Origin: Mesorhizobium sp. LHD-90
GTDB taxonomy: Bacteria; Pseudomonadota; Alphaproteobacteria; Rhizobiales; Rhizobiaceae
Direction of reading: 5' to 3'
DNA: 64,000 nt
Assembly (NCBI RefSeq): GCF_030929505.1
Contig: NZ_JAVFVV010000019.1
Coordinates: forward strand, 62,001-126,000
Below, in pieces: positions 28,355-38,678 of this stretch. Both the position numbers and the translations under genes were made by a program. Below the pieces are notes generated by a model. It was not told where the DNA came from, ran no database searches, and was given only the letters and a program-made list of their open reading frames with translations. Numbering within the stretch: position 1 is the first letter of the stretch; the number at the start of each line of letters is the position of its first letter.

Positions 28355-29551
28355 ATGAACATTCACGAATACCAGGGCAAGCAGCTTCTTAAGGGTTTTG
28401 GGCTGCCGGTGGCCGACGGCGTCGCCATCCTCAAGGCCGGCGAGGCGGAAGCTGCCGCGAAAAAACTGCCCGGGCCGCTCTATGTGGTGAAGAGCCAGAT
28501 CCATGCCGGCGGGCGCGGCAAGGGAAAATTCAAGGTGCTTGGCCCGGACGCCAAGGGCGGCGTGCGGCTGGCGAAGTCGGTGGCCGAGGTGGTGACCAAC
28601 GTCAATGAGATGCTTGGCAACACGCTGGTCACCAAGCAGACCGGCCCGGCCGGCAAGCAGGTCAACCGCCTCTATATCGAGGACGGCGCCGACATCGACC
28701 GCGAGCTTTATCTGTCGCTGCTGGTCGACCGCTCGGTCGGCAAGATCGCCTTCGTGGTCTCGACCGAAGGCGGCATGGATATCGAGGGCGTCGCCCACGA
28801 TACGCCGGAAAAGATCATCACGCTGGCGATCGACCCGGAAGCGGGCGTGACCGCCGGGGACGTGAAAAAGATCAACGCCGCCTACGGGCTCGACGGCGAT
28901 GCGGCGAAGGACGGCGAGACGGTTTTCCCGGCGCTCTACAAGGCCTTTGTCGAGAAGGACATGAGCCTCCTTGAGGTTAACCCGCTGATCGTCATGAAGA
29001 ACGGCCGGCTGCGCGTGCTCGACGCAAAGGTGTCGTTCGACAACAATGCGCTGTTCCGTCATCCGGAGGTCGTGGAGCTACGCGACACCACCGAGGAGGA
29101 CGAGAAGGAGATCGAGGCGTCGAAATACGACCTCGCCTATGTCGCGCTCGACGGCAATATCGGCTGCATGGTGAATGGCGCCGGCCTGGCGATGGCCACC
29201 ATGGACATCATCAAGCTGTACGGCGCCGAGCCGGCCAACTTCCTCGACGTCGGCGGCGGCGCGAGCAAGGAGAAGGTGACGGCGGCCTTCAAGATCATCA
29301 CAAAAGACCCGGCGGTTAAGGGCATCCTGATCAACATCTTTGGCGGCATCATGAAGTGCGACATCATTGCCGAGGGCGTGATTGCCGCCGTGAAGGAAGT
29401 CGGGCTGAAGGTGCCGCTGGTGGTGCGCCTGGAAGGCACCAATGCCGAGCTCGGCAAGAAGATCATCAATGAGAGCGGGCTGAACGTGACCTCGGCCGAC
29501 GATCTCGACGACGCGGCCAAGAAGATCGTGGCGGCGGTTGGAAACGCGTAG
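28355..29551 (+). CDS. sucC: Succinyl-CoA ligase subunit beta
   Basis: A 398-residue ATP-grasp subunit of succinyl-CoA synthetase, which makes ATP or GTP from succinyl-CoA. [28 protein letters not shown] and the C-terminal [17 protein letters not shown] are characteristic. The alpha subunit gene would normally follow within a few bases, but here 1.38 kb with four small genes separates them. Confidence 0.97.
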   Translation: MNIHEYQGKQLLKGFGLPVADGVAILKAGEAEAAAKKLPGPLYVVKSQIHAGGRGKGKFKVLGPDAKGGVRLAKSVAEVVTNVNEMLGNTLVTKQTGPAGKQVNRLYIEDGADIDRELYLSLLVDRSVGKIAFVVSTEGGMDIEGVAHDTPEKIITLAIDPEAGVTAGDVKKINAAYGLDGDAAKDGETVFPALYKAFVEKDMSLLEVNPLIVMKNGRLRVLDAKVSFDNNALFRHPEVVELRDTTEEDEKEIEASKYDLAYVALDGNIGCMVNGAGLAMATMDIIKLYGAEPANFLDVGGGASKEKVTAAFKIITKDPAVKGILINIFGGIMKCDIIAEGVIAAVKEVGLKVPLVVRLEGTNAELGKKIINESGLNVTSADDLDDAAKKIVAAVGNA

Positions 29552-29583
29552 CGTAATTTCTGACCTTGACCCAAGGCGCGGCG

Positions 29584-29817
29584 ATGGAAACGGACAGCAC
29601 CCCGGGTGTGATAGAAACAATCGTAGCTTGGCTCCCGTTCGTGATCTACGTCGGCACGTGGATTTGGGGAGTGGTCGTTTTCAAGCGGTATGCACGTAGT
29701 CGACAAAGCGCCGGAGCCGACAATAGCGCGGCGATCCGGGAGCTTGTTGAAAGCAATCGCGAGATCACGGCTGTGTTGCGCGAACTTAAAGCCGATCTGC
29801 GGCAAGGAAGATCCTGA
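29584..29817 (+). CDS. Small single-pass membrane protein, unknown
   Basis: A 77-residue protein. It has one membrane segment at about 9-31 ([20 protein letters not shown]), then a basic stretch and a helical tail [22 protein letters not shown] that could form a coiled coil. A TTG 18 bases upstream could also be the start. No family recognised. It is part of the insertion between sucC and sucD; base composition is less GC-rich than the suc genes. Confidence 0.65.
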   Translation: METDSTPGVIETIVAWLPFVIYVGTWIWGVVVFKRYARSRQSAGADNSAAIRELVESNREITAVLRELKADLRQGRS

Positions 29818-29819
29818 CA

Positions 29820-30191
29820 ATGCCGCCCCGCAAGATCAATCTCGTCGCCGCCGCGGATCAGAAGATCGAAAAGGTCTTCGATCCGCATATCGCCGGCGAT
29901 GTGAACGACAGCCAGGCCAAGGTCGCGAAATTCGGCAAGAGTTTCGACTGGCATGCGCATGAGAACGAAGACGAGGCGTTCCTGGTGCTGCGCGGAAGGA
30001 TCGCCATCGATTTTCGCGACGGACCGGTGGAACTCGGCGAGGGTGACTTCATCGTGGTGCCGCGCGGCGTCGAGCACCGGCCGCGCTCGCTGACCGAGGA
30101 GCCGGTGGTGCTGATGTTCGAGCCGGCGACGACCCTGAATACCGGAAATACCAAGAGCGACCTGACCGTTACCGATTTGAAGCGGCTCTAG
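29820..30191 (+). CDS. Cupin domain-containing protein
   Basis: A 123-residue single-cupin protein. The metal-binding motif is [17 protein letters not shown] (about 41-57) with His, His and Glu, and the second motif [14 protein letters not shown] (about 74-87) supplies the last His. The opening [18 protein letters not shown] is common in a group of stand-alone cupins of unknown function. It starts two bases after the preceding gene. Confidence 0.85.
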   Translation: MPPRKINLVAAADQKIEKVFDPHIAGDVNDSQAKVAKFGKSFDWHAHENEDEAFLVLRGRIAIDFRDGPVELGEGDFIVVPRGVEHRPRSLTEEPVVLMFEPATTLNTGNTKSDLTVTDLKRL

Positions 30192-30206
30192 AAGATGGAC
30201 ATTTTA

Positions 30207-30243
30207 CACATAATGACACATATATGAACTGTGTGATTATGTG
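30207..30243 (+). promoter_or_regulatory. Inverted-repeat operator of the toxin-antitoxin operon
   Basis: CACATAAT (30207-30214) and ATTATGTG (30236-30243) are exact inverted repeats. Inside them ACACA (30216-30220) and TGTGT (30230-30234) form a second symmetric pair. The region is AT-rich and ends at the ribosome-binding site of the antitoxin. The layout fits autoregulation by a ribbon-helix-helix antitoxin. Confidence 0.65.
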
Positions 30244-30249
30244 GAGGCT

Positions 30250-30564
30250 ATGATGAAGAATGTGACTCTAGCCATGGACGAGAAGCTTCTGGAGCAGGCA
30301 CGGGCCTTGGCCGAGCGGCGCAAGACGACGCTGAATGCGATGGTGCGCTCATTGTTGGAACATGAAGTCGAGCAGGAAGATCGTGTCGCCTGGGCCAAGG
30401 CTGGAATGAAGCGGCTCATGGAGGAAGCGAGAGCCAAGGCGGCTCTTGACGACGGCGAGCCCTATGTCTGGAACAGAAGAGACGCATATGCCGACCGAGA
30501 GGATCGACTGCTTTCTCGACACGAACGTCCTGATCTACGCGGCTTCGGAGAAGAAGAGTCTTGA
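30250..30564 (+). CDS. Antitoxin, ribbon-helix-helix-like (VapB-type)
   Basis: A 104-residue protein. The N-terminal 45 residues, KNVTLAMDEKLLEQARALAE then KTTLNAMVRSLLEHEV, have the beta-helix-helix pattern of RHH antitoxins. The acidic, flexible tail would wrap the toxin. ATG at 30250 or 30253 follows GTGGAGG. The 3' end overlaps the toxin gene by 77 bases, which is longer than usual; the true antitoxin tail may therefore be shorter in ancestry. Confidence 0.8.
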   Translation: MMKNVTLAMDEKLLEQARALAERRKTTLNAMVRSLLEHEVEQEDRVAWAKAGMKRLMEEARAKAALDDGEPYVWNRRDAYADREDRLLSRHERPDLRGFGEEES

Positions 30565-30907
30565 ATCGCGCTGGACTTCAATTGCGGAACGCCTCGTGCA
30601 TGACACCCTGTTCGGAACGACGGGGCAGGTCATGGCCGAATTTGTCGCCGTTGCCCGCCGCAAGAAATTGCTCGTCGACGAATCGATCGATCAATGGCTC
30701 ATCTTTCTCGGAACTTGCCCTCTGGTCCCGGTGGACGATGCCTATGTCCGTGCCGGGCTGGAATTCGCGCGGCGCTACCGAATCCATTACTACGACGCCG
30801 CGTTGCTCGCCGCCGCCGAGCGCCTCGGCGCGCCGATCTTTTTTACGGAAGACCTCAACCACAACCAGGTTTACGGCTCGGTTCGCGCCGTCAATCCTTT
30901 CCTCTGA
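30488..30907 (+). CDS. PIN-domain toxin, VapC-like ribonuclease
   Basis: A 139-residue PIN protein. The catalytic acidic residues are Asp11 (CFLDTNVLIYA), Glu51 (MAEFVAVARR), Asp103 (IHYYDAALLAAA) and Asp122 (FFTEDLNHNQ). VapC-type toxins cleave tRNA or rRNA when freed from antitoxin. The target here is not known. It lies directly upstream of sucD, 28 bases apart. Confidence 0.9.
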   Translation: MPTERIDCFLDTNVLIYAASEKKSLESRWTSIAERLVHDTLFGTTGQVMAEFVAVARRKKLLVDESIDQWLIFLGTCPLVPVDDAYVRAGLEFARRYRIHYYDAALLAAAERLGAPIFFTEDLNHNQVYGSVRAVNPFL

Positions 30908-30935
30908 ACGCTGAACACCGGGGACGAAGCGCTTC

Positions 30936-31832
30936 ATGTCCATCCTCATCGACAAGAACACGAAAATCCTGGTGCAGGGCCTGACCGGCAACACCGGTAC
31001 GTTCCACACCGAGCAGGCGCTTGCCTATCACGACACCAAAATGGTCGGCGGCATCAATCCCAAGAAGGGCGGCACCTTCTGGGACGGCAGCGTGTCGCTG
31101 CCGATCTTCGCCACCGTGGCCGAAGGCAAGGAGAAGACCGGCGCCGACGCCTCGGTCGTCTACGTGCCGCCGGCGGGCGCGGCTGCCGCGATCATCGAGG
31201 CGATCGAGGCGGAAATCCCGCTGATCGTCTGCATCACCGAGGGCATCCCGGTGCTCGACATGGTCAAGGTCAAGGCAAAGCTCGACAAGTCGAAGTCGCG
31301 CCTCATCGGCCCGAACTGCCCCGGCATCGTCACGCCGGATGAGTGCAAGATCGGCATCATGCCCGGCAACATTTTCCGCAAGGGCTCGGTGGGCGTTGTC
31401 TCGCGCTCGGGAACACTTACCTATGAGGCTGTGTTCCAGACCACGAACGAGGGCCTCGGCCAGTCGACGGCCGTTGGCATCGGCGGCGACCCCGTGAAAG
31501 GCACGGAGTTCATCGACATCCTCGAAATGTTCCTGGCCGACGATGAGACGAAATCGATCATCATGATCGGCGAGATCGGCGGTTCGGCCGAGGAGGACGC
31601 CGCGCAGTTCCTCAAGGACGAGGCCAAGCGCGGGCGGAAAAAGCCGATGGCGGGTTTCATCGCCGGCCGCACCGCCCCTCCCGGCCGTACCATGGGCCAT
31701 GCCGGCGCGGTGATCTCCGGCGGCAAGGGCGGCGCGGAAGACAAGATCGCGGCGATGGAAGCGGCCGGCATCAAGGTATCGCCGTCGCCGGCGCGACTGG
31801 GCAAGACGCTGGTTGAGGCAATCAAGGGTTAA
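30936..31832 (+). CDS. sucD: Succinyl-CoA ligase subunit alpha
   Basis: A 298-residue subunit carrying the CoA site ([16 protein letters not shown] near the start) and the phosphohistidine, His255 in [13 protein letters not shown]. It works with SucC. Its stop codon TAA is also the first part of the TAAGGGAG/TAGGGGAG array at 31830-31919. The partner gene sucC lies 1.38 kb upstream. Confidence 0.97.
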   Translation: MSILIDKNTKILVQGLTGNTGTFHTEQALAYHDTKMVGGINPKKGGTFWDGSVSLPIFATVAEGKEKTGADASVVYVPPAGAAAAIIEAIEAEIPLIVCITEGIPVLDMVKVKAKLDKSKSRLIGPNCPGIVTPDECKIGIMPGNIFRKGSVGVVSRSGTLTYEAVFQTTNEGLGQSTAVGIGGDPVKGTEFIDILEMFLADDETKSIIMIGEIGGSAEEDAAQFLKDEAKRGRKKPMAGFIAGRTAPPGRTMGHAGAVISGGKGGAEDKIAAMEAAGIKVSPSPARLGKTLVEAIKG

Positions 31833-31919
31833 GGGAGTAGGGGAATAGGGCAGTAGGGGAGTAGGGAAAGCGCCAGCATACTCCCCTACTGCCTTACTCC
31901 CTTACTCCCCTACTCCCCT
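31830..31919. mobile_element. TAGGGGAG inverted-array element without a gene (copy C)
   Basis: The left arm, 31830-31866, has about four and a half units (TAAGGGAG, TAGGGGAA, TAGGGCAG, TAGGGGAG, TAGGG). The right arm, about 31879-31919, has five complementary units. Only 12 bases separate them, so the RNA would fold into a long hairpin between sucD and sucA. It abuts the sucD stop codon. The units are more decayed than in copy B. Confidence 0.7.
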
Positions 31920-31956
31920 CGACAAAGGAGACGGAGCAAAGCTCCGATAGACGCTA

Positions 31957-34950
31957 ATGGCCAGGCAGGACCAAGCCAACGACCAATTCTCGGTCACCTC
32001 GTTCCTCTATGGCGGCAACGCCGACTATATCGAGCAGTTGCAGGCCTCCTACGAGGACGATCCTCAGTCGGTGTCGCCAGAATGGCGCGACTTCTTCGGT
32101 GCGCTGAAGGACGACGCCGGCGACGTTCGCAAGAACGCCAGGGGCGCCTCCTGGGCCAAGCCGAGCTGGCCGATCGCCGCCAATGGCGAACTGGTCTCGG
32201 CGCTCGACGGCAATTGGGGCCTGATCGAGAAGGTCGTCGAGAAGAAGGTCAAGGACAAGGCCGCCGCCAACGGCAAGGTCATGTCCGACGACGAGGTACA
32301 CCAGGCGACGCGCGACTCGGTGCGCGCCATCATGATGATCCGCGCCTACAGAATGCGCGGCCACCTGCATGCCGACCTCGACCCGCTGCACCTCGCCAAG
32401 CCGATCGAGGACTATAACGAGCTGTCGCCGACCTCCTACGGCTTCACCGAGGCGGACTACGACCGCAAGATATTCCTCGACAACGTGCTCGGTCTCGAAT
32501 CCGCGACCATCCGGCAGATGCTGGAGATTCTCACCCGCACTTATTGCTCGACGCTCGGCGTCGAATTCATGCACATCTCCGACCCCGAGGAGAAGAGCTG
32601 GATCCAGTCGCGCATCGAAGGCGCCGACAAGGAGATTACCTTTACCAGGGAAGGCAAGAAGGCCATCCTGCAGAAGCTGATCGAGGCCGAAGGTTTCGAG
32701 CAGTTCATCGACGTCAAATACAAGGGCACCAAGCGCTTCGGCCTCGACGGCGGCGAATCGCTGATCCCGGCGCTTGAGCAGATCATCAAGCGCGGCGGCT
32801 CGCTCGGCATGAAGGAAATCGTGCTCGGCATGGCGCATCGCGGCCGCCTCAACGTGCTCACCAACGTGATGGCCAAGCCGCACCGCGCGGTGTTCCACGA
32901 GTTCAAGGGCGGCTCCTACGCGCCCGACGACGTCGAGGGCTCGGGCGACGTGAAATACCATCTCGGAGCCTCGTCGGACCGCGAGTTCGACGGCAACAAG
33001 GTGCACCTGTCGCTCACCGCCAACCCCTCGCACCTGGAGATCGTCGATCCGGTGGTGATGGGCAAGGCGCGCGCCAAGCAGGACCAACTCTACGGCCGCA
33101 CCCGTGAGGAGATCGTGCCGCTCGAGGAGCGCGCAAAAGTGCTGCCGCTGCTGCTGCATGGCGACGCAGCGTTTGCGGGCCAGGGCGTCATCGCCGAGTG
33201 CCTCGGCCTGTCGGGGTTGAAGGGCCACCGGGTTGCCGGCACGCTGCATTTCATCATCAACAACCAGATCGGCTTCACCACCAATCCGCGCTTCTCGCGC
33301 TCCTCGCCCTATCCGTCGGATGTGGCGAAGATGATCGAGGCGCCGATCTTCCACGTCAACGGCGACGATCCGGAGGCCGTGGTCTACGCCGCCAAGATCG
33401 CCATCGAGTTCCGCATGCGGTTCCAGAAGCCGGTGGTGGTGGATATGTTCTGCTACCGGCGCTTCGGCCACAACGAGGGCGACGAGCCTGCCTTCACCCA
33501 GCCGATCATGTACCGCACCATCCGCACCCACAAGTCGACGCTGCAGCTCTATGCCGACAAGCTGGTCGCCGAGGGCCTGATCGACCAGGCCGAGTTCGAC
33601 CGCATGAAGGCCGACTGGCGCGCCAGGTTGGAGATCGAGTTCGAGTCCGGCCAGACCTACAAGCCGAACAAGGCCGACTGGCTGGACGGCGCCTGGTCCG
33701 GCCTGCGCACCGCCGACAGCCAGGACGAGATGCGCCGCGGCAAGACCGCCGTACCGCTGAAGACGCTGAAGGAGATCGGCCGCAAGCTGACGGACACGCC
33801 GAAGAATTTCGAGGCGCACAAGACGATTTCGCGATTCCTCGAGACGCGCCGCAAGATGATCGATTCCGGCGAGGGCATCGACTGGTCCACCGCCGAGGCG
33901 CTGGCCTTCGGCGCCATCCTGCTCGACGGCAACCCGATCCGGTTGTCCGGCCAGGATTCTGAACGCGGCACCTTCTCGCAGCGCCATTCGGTGCTCTACG
34001 ACCAGCGCGACGAGACCCGATACATCCCGCTCAACAACCTCTCGGCAGCCCAGGCCGGCTACGAGGTCATCAACTCGATGCTCTCGGAAGAGGCGGTGCT
34101 GGGCTTCGAATATGGCTACTCGCTCGCCGAGCCGAAGGCGCTTACGCTCTGGGAAGCGCAATTCGGCGACTTCGCCAATGGCGCGCAGGTGGTGTTCGAC
34201 CAGTTCATCTCGTCGGGCGAGCGCAAGTGGCTGCGCATGTCGGGCCTCGTCTGCCTGCTGCCGCACGGCTACGAGGGCCAGGGGCCGGAACATTCCTCGG
34301 CGCGGCTGGAGCGGTTCCTGCAGCTTTGCGCCGAAGACAACATGCAGGTCGCCAACGTTTCGACGCCGTCCAACTATTTCCACATCCTACGCCGGCAATT
34401 GAAGCGCGACTTCCGCAAGCCGCTGATCCTGATGACGCCGAAGTCGCTGCTGCGCCACAAGCGGGCGGTGTCGACGCTGTCGGAAATGTCGGGCGAAAGC
34501 GCTTTCCACCGCCTGCTGTGGGACGACGCCCAGTCGGGCAGTGCGAGCACCGAGCTGGTGCGGCTGGTCAAGGATTCGAAGATACGCCGCGTCGTCATGT
34601 GCTCGGGCAAGGTCTATTACGACCTCCTCGAAGAGCGCGAGAAGCGCGGCGTCAACGACGTCTACCTGCTGCGCGTCGAACAGCTCTATCCGTTCCCGGC
34701 CAAGGCGCTGATCACCGAACTGTCGCGGTTCAGGAACGCCGAGATGGTGTGGTGCCAGGAGGAGCCGAAGAACATGGGCGCCTGGTCCTTCATCGATCCC
34801 TATCTGGAATGGGTGCTCGCCCATATCGACGCAAAACACCAGCGCGTGCGTTACGCCGGCCGTCCGGCATCCGCTTCGCCGGCGACCGGCCTGATGTCGA
34901 AACATCTGGCGCAGTTGCAGGCATTCCTCGACGACGCTCTCGGCGAATAG
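31957..34950 (+). CDS. sucA: 2-oxoglutarate dehydrogenase E1 component
   Basis: A 997-residue thiamine diphosphate enzyme that decarboxylates 2-oxoglutarate and passes succinyl to lipoyl-SucB. The N-terminal segment SFLYGGNADYIEQLQASYEDDP is the E2-binding type helix. GMAHRGRLNVL near 291 and HGDAAFAGQG near 401 are conserved active-site regions. The C-terminal transketolase part ends with QEEPKNMGAW and YAGRPASASPATG. It follows the repeat hairpin and an AAGGAG ribosome-binding site. Confidence 0.97.
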   Translation: MARQDQANDQFSVTSFLYGGNADYIEQLQASYEDDPQSVSPEWRDFFGALKDDAGDVRKNARGASWAKPSWPIAANGELVSALDGNWGLIEKVVEKKVKDKAAANGKVMSDDEVHQATRDSVRAIMMIRAYRMRGHLHADLDPLHLAKPIEDYNELSPTSYGFTEADYDRKIFLDNVLGLESATIRQMLEILTRTYCSTLGVEFMHISDPEEKSWIQSRIEGADKEITFTREGKKAILQKLIEAEGFEQFIDVKYKGTKRFGLDGGESLIPALEQIIKRGGSLGMKEIVLGMAHRGRLNVLTNVMAKPHRAVFHEFKGGSYAPDDVEGSGDVKYHLGASSDREFDGNKVHLSLTANPSHLEIVDPVVMGKARAKQDQLYGRTREEIVPLEERAKVLPLLLHGDAAFAGQGVIAECLGLSGLKGHRVAGTLHFIINNQIGFTTNPRFSRSSPYPSDVAKMIEAPIFHVNGDDPEAVVYAAKIAIEFRMRFQKPVVVDMFCYRRFGHNEGDEPAFTQPIMYRTIRTHKSTLQLYADKLVAEGLIDQAEFDRMKADWRARLEIEFESGQTYKPNKADWLDGAWSGLRTADSQDEMRRGKTAVPLKTLKEIGRKLTDTPKNFEAHKTISRFLETRRKMIDSGEGIDWSTAEALAFGAILLDGNPIRLSGQDSERGTFSQRHSVLYDQRDETRYIPLNNLSAAQAGYEVINSMLSEEAVLGFEYGYSLAEPKALTLWEAQFGDFANGAQVVFDQFISSGERKWLRMSGLVCLLPHGYEGQGPEHSSARLERFLQLCAEDNMQVANVSTPSNYFHILRRQLKRDFRKPLILMTPKSLLRHKRAVSTLSEMSGESAFHRLLWDDAQSGSASTELVRLVKDSKIRRVVMCSGKVYYDLLEEREKRGVNDVYLLRVEQLYPFPAKALITELSRFRNAEMVWCQEEPKNMGAWSFIDPYLEWVLAHIDAKHQRVRYAGRPASASPATGLMSKHLAQLQAFLDDALGE

Positions 34951-34980
34951 AACCTACAGGCATCAACGGGCAGGAACCAA

Positions 34981-36282
<1,302 letters not shown>

Positions 36283-36285
36283 TCC

Positions 36286-36537
36286 ATGCCCACAGTGGCG
36301 GTGGTCGACGGAATTCGTATCGTCATTTTCTCGAACGATCACGACCCTCCGCACTTCCATGCGTACCTCGCAGAGCATACATTGCGCGTGGAGATCGCCT
36401 CTGGCATGGTCATGGGGCGGAAAGGACCAGCCGCCATGGAAAGCAAGCTGTCTGCGTGGACGGCGGCGCATCGCTGGGAACTGATGGAAGCCTGGACGGC
36501 AGTTCGCCAAGGCCGGGCACCGCGGAGGATCGATTGA
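36286..36537 (+). CDS. DUF4160 domain-containing protein
   Basis: An 83-residue protein with IRIVIFSNDHDPPHFHAYLAE near residues 10-30, the DUF4160 hallmark (xDHxPPHFHV). The rest is a small beta sheet and a C-terminal helix rich in Trp and Arg. It always tends to pair with DUF2442 genes, as here (TTGA overlap). The pair is suspected to be a toxin-antitoxin-like or accessory module; no activity is established. Confidence 0.85.
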   Translation: MPTVAVVDGIRIVIFSNDHDPPHFHAYLAEHTLRVEIASGMVMGRKGPAAMESKLSAWTAAHRWELMEAWTAVRQGRAPRRID

Positions 36538-36848
36538 ACGATTTTCGCATCGAAAGCGCGGTTGCGCTCGACGACCATCGCATCAAGGTCCGGTGGACTG
36601 ACGGACTGGAAGGTGTAGTCGATTTTTCCGACTTGATGAGCGACGGCATCTTCACCGCCCTGCGCGATCCCCGACGTTTTCGGGATGTACGGGTCGCGGA
36701 ATACGGTCATACCATTTATTGGCTAGGCGACGGTGGCATCGAGATCGACATTTGTCCGGACGTCCTGCGTTCGAAAGTCGATCCCGAGGTTGCCGCTTGG
36801 ATCGCTGAACAGGAACATCGTTGGCAGTCTCGTTCCGCAGCCGAGTGA
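36534..36848 (+). CDS. DUF2442 domain-containing protein
   Basis: A 104-residue protein starting with TTG at 36534, overlapping the DUF4160 stop. It shows VRWTDGLEGVVDFSDLM and IFTALRDPRRFRDVRV, then YGHTIYWLGDGGIEIDICPD, the DUF2442 pattern. It is the expected partner of DUF4160. The tail after 90 is Arg/Gln-rich. Confidence 0.85.
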   Translation: MNDFRIESAVALDDHRIKVRWTDGLEGVVDFSDLMSDGIFTALRDPRRFRDVRVAEYGHTIYWLGDGGIEIDICPDVLRSKVDPEVAAWIAEQEHRWQSRSAAE

Positions 36849-36902
36849 CCATCCGGGGGCTCGCCCCGATCGCAATCGCCTCCGGAAAGCACACGGTGTC
36901 AG

Positions 36903-37313
36903 ATGGACTTTGCAGCCGCAGCAGCCTCATCCGAAGTCACCGTCCTCGCCTGGAGCGTCGTCCTGCTCCTCGTACAGGTGATGGCTCAGGCTCTCGCCAC
37001 CTACGACCTCGGCCCCTGGTATCTGGCCGGACCGCGGGATGAGGGCCGGGTATCGAAGAACGTGCTTGCCGGACGGCTTGACCGTGCCCTGAAGAATCTT
37101 CTCGAAACCTATCCGGCCTTCGTCGCGTTGGCGCTGGCACTGGTGGTCACCGGCAAGGCCGGCGGGCTCGGCGCGACAGGCGCCTGGATCTGGCTGGCGG
37201 CGCGCGTCGTCTATCTTCCGCTCTATGCCGCAGGCGTGCCCGGGTTGCGCACCGTCGCCTGGATCGTCTCGATCGTCGGCCTCGTGCTGATGCTCTTCCA
37301 ACTGGTTGCATGA
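36903..37313 (+). CDS. MAPEG family membrane protein
   Basis: A 136-residue protein with four membrane segments. It has RLDRALKNLLETYPAFVALAL at about 60-80, the MAPEG signature containing the conserved Asn-Glu type polar pair (here NLLETYP). Bacterial members resemble microsomal glutathione S-transferase. The substrate is unknown. Confidence 0.88.
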   Translation: MDFAAAAASSEVTVLAWSVVLLLVQVMAQALATYDLGPWYLAGPRDEGRVSKNVLAGRLDRALKNLLETYPAFVALALALVVTGKAGGLGATGAWIWLAARVVYLPLYAAGVPGLRTVAWIVSIVGLVLMLFQLVA

Positions 37314-37413
37314 GCCGTTCTTCGGCTGGCTCCCTTCATGGAAAGACCTGTCCCTTTCGTTTCCCGTGCGCTCGGCTAGAGTCGGATGCCACGGACGATA
37401 CAGAAAGGTGCCG

Positions 37414-37842
37414 ATGGCTTTCGAACCGGACATCCCGCCGATCCAGGTGCATCTCTGCGTGAAGGGCGGGCAGCAGGCGATCGCCTGGTACGAGAAGGCG
37501 TTCGGCGCGGTCGAGACTTTTGAGCAGATGGCCGACGACGGCGAACGGGTTCTGCACGCCAACCTGACCGTCTTCGGCTCCGAGATCATGCTGCACGACG
37601 AGTTTCCGGAATTCTCGCCGGACGTGATGTCGCCGCTGTCGCGCGGCGGCGCGGCGATGACGATCAGCGTCAACCTGGCTTTTCCGATCGATGTCGACCG
37701 CGCGATGAAGCGCGCCGTGGGCGCCGGCGCGGAGGTGACCATGCCGGTCGGCGATCAGTTCTGGGGCGCGCGCTACGGCAAGGTCCGCGATCCCTTCGGC
37801 CATGTCTGGGCCTTCAACGCGCCGCTGGCGAGGGCGGGATGA
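37414..37842 (+). CDS. VOC family protein, PhnB-like
   Basis: A 142-residue PhnB/glyoxalase-type protein. IQVHLCVKGGQQAIAWYEKAFGA opens the first module, GSEIMLHDEFPEF lies in the middle, and FWGARYGKVRDPFGHVWAF is the classic C-terminal motif. The ATG at 37414 follows AGAAAGGTGCCG. Its stop overlaps the next gene's ATG. Confidence 0.88.
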   Translation: MAFEPDIPPIQVHLCVKGGQQAIAWYEKAFGAVETFEQMADDGERVLHANLTVFGSEIMLHDEFPEFSPDVMSPLSRGGAAMTISVNLAFPIDVDRAMKRAVGAGAEVTMPVGDQFWGARYGKVRDPFGHVWAFNAPLARAG

Positions 37843-38507
37843 GGGACGGCAGCGCACATCTCTTATACGGTGCCGTCGCTGGCATACTTGGCATTCCTTC
37901 GCGCCCCCCTCTGTCCTGCCGGACATCTCCCCCACAAGGGGGGAGATTAAGCGCGGCATCTATGGCAGCCAATCTCCCCCCTTGTGGGGGAGATGTCCGG
38001 CAGGACAGAGGGGGGCAACGTAGGGCACTGAGTTTCTGCATTCTAATAGGTCTCGCGACAGCACCTTCCCCCGCCCTCGCCGCCTGCCCGATCGAGCTTT
38101 CGACCTATGGCGATGTCGAGGACGCCGCCTCGATCAACTTCCGCCCGACCGGCGACAATGCCACCGTGACCAACACTTTTCGCCTGATCATCGGCGAGGT
38201 CGTGCTCGACGGCATCGTCATGTGGAGCGACGGCGTCGGCAGGCCGAACGGCATACTGAGCTACAAATGCCCGATTGGCGATGTGACCGGCCCGGAACTG
38301 GAGGCCTGCACCGCCTGGCAGGGCGTCATCTACACGTCGGACGGCTCCGGGAATATCGGATTGCTGCCGGCCGAGGGCGAGGATGCGCCGCAAAAACTCA
38401 TCCTTTCCGACCTGACCCACGCCTTGCGTTTCTCGGCGGTGCGCGAGGTCGCCGGCATCGAGAAACTTCCATGGGACGTCTTTGCGCTGAACGGTTGCCA
38501 GGAGTAG
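37839..38507 (+). CDS. Secreted protein of unknown function with repeat-invaded N-terminus
   Basis: A 222-codon frame whose ATG overlaps the VOC stop (ATGA). The mature part from about residue 82 (ACPIELSTYGDVEDAASINF) looks like a periplasmic rhizobial protein of unknown function with four cysteines, preceded by a hydrophobic signal stretch ending TAPSPALA. Residues about 22-60 are encoded by a perfect 45-bp inverted repeat inserted in frame, which separates the original start from the signal peptide. The signal may therefore no longer be N-terminal, and expression or export is doubtful. Confidence 0.55.
   Translation: MRDGSAHLLYGAVAGILGIPSRPPLSCRTSPPQGGRLSAASMAANLPPCGGDVRQDRGGQRRALSFCILIGLATAPSPALAACPIELSTYGDVEDAASINFRPTGDNATVTNTFRLIIGEVVLDGIVMWSDGVGRPNGILSYKCPIGDVTGPELEACTAWQGVIYTSDGSGNIGLLPAEGEDAPQKLILSDLTHALRFSAVREVAGIEKLPWDVFALNGCQE
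37904..38015. repeat. Perfect 45-bp inverted repeat
   Basis: Arms 37904-37948 and 37971-38015 are exact reverse complements with a 22-base loop. The arms contain ATCTCCCCC and ACAAGGGGGGAGAT, the core of intergenic palindromes common in rhizobia. It lies within the 5' coding region of the secreted protein gene. Confidence 0.92.
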
Positions 38508-38582
38508 CGGGCGTCGGCGGACCATATGCCATGCATCCGACGCAGGGTGTGGCGGCCGGCGTGTTCGATTTTCCAGTTCTGC

Positions 38583-38614
38583 GGTTGCCAGGAGCGCGCC
38601 GCTGCGACATTGCA
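38583..38614 (+). repeat. Copy 1 of a 32-bp direct repeat flanking the FMN oxidase gene
   Basis: It matches 39880-39911 at 27 of 32 positions, starting GGTTGCCAGGA and containing GCTGCG.CAT.GCA. It lies in the non-coding stretch before the alpha-hydroxy-acid oxidase gene. Confidence 0.65.
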
Positions 38615-38678
38615 TCTCCGGCGGGATTCCATTGCCTCGATGCAGCGGCCGCGCCGGGAAGCTGAGGGCCGCTGATAG

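Noticed and set aside
31954-34383. An 809-codon open frame on the minus strand opposite sucA
   Set aside because: Composition artefact of high GC codon use; sucA is unmistakable on the other strand.
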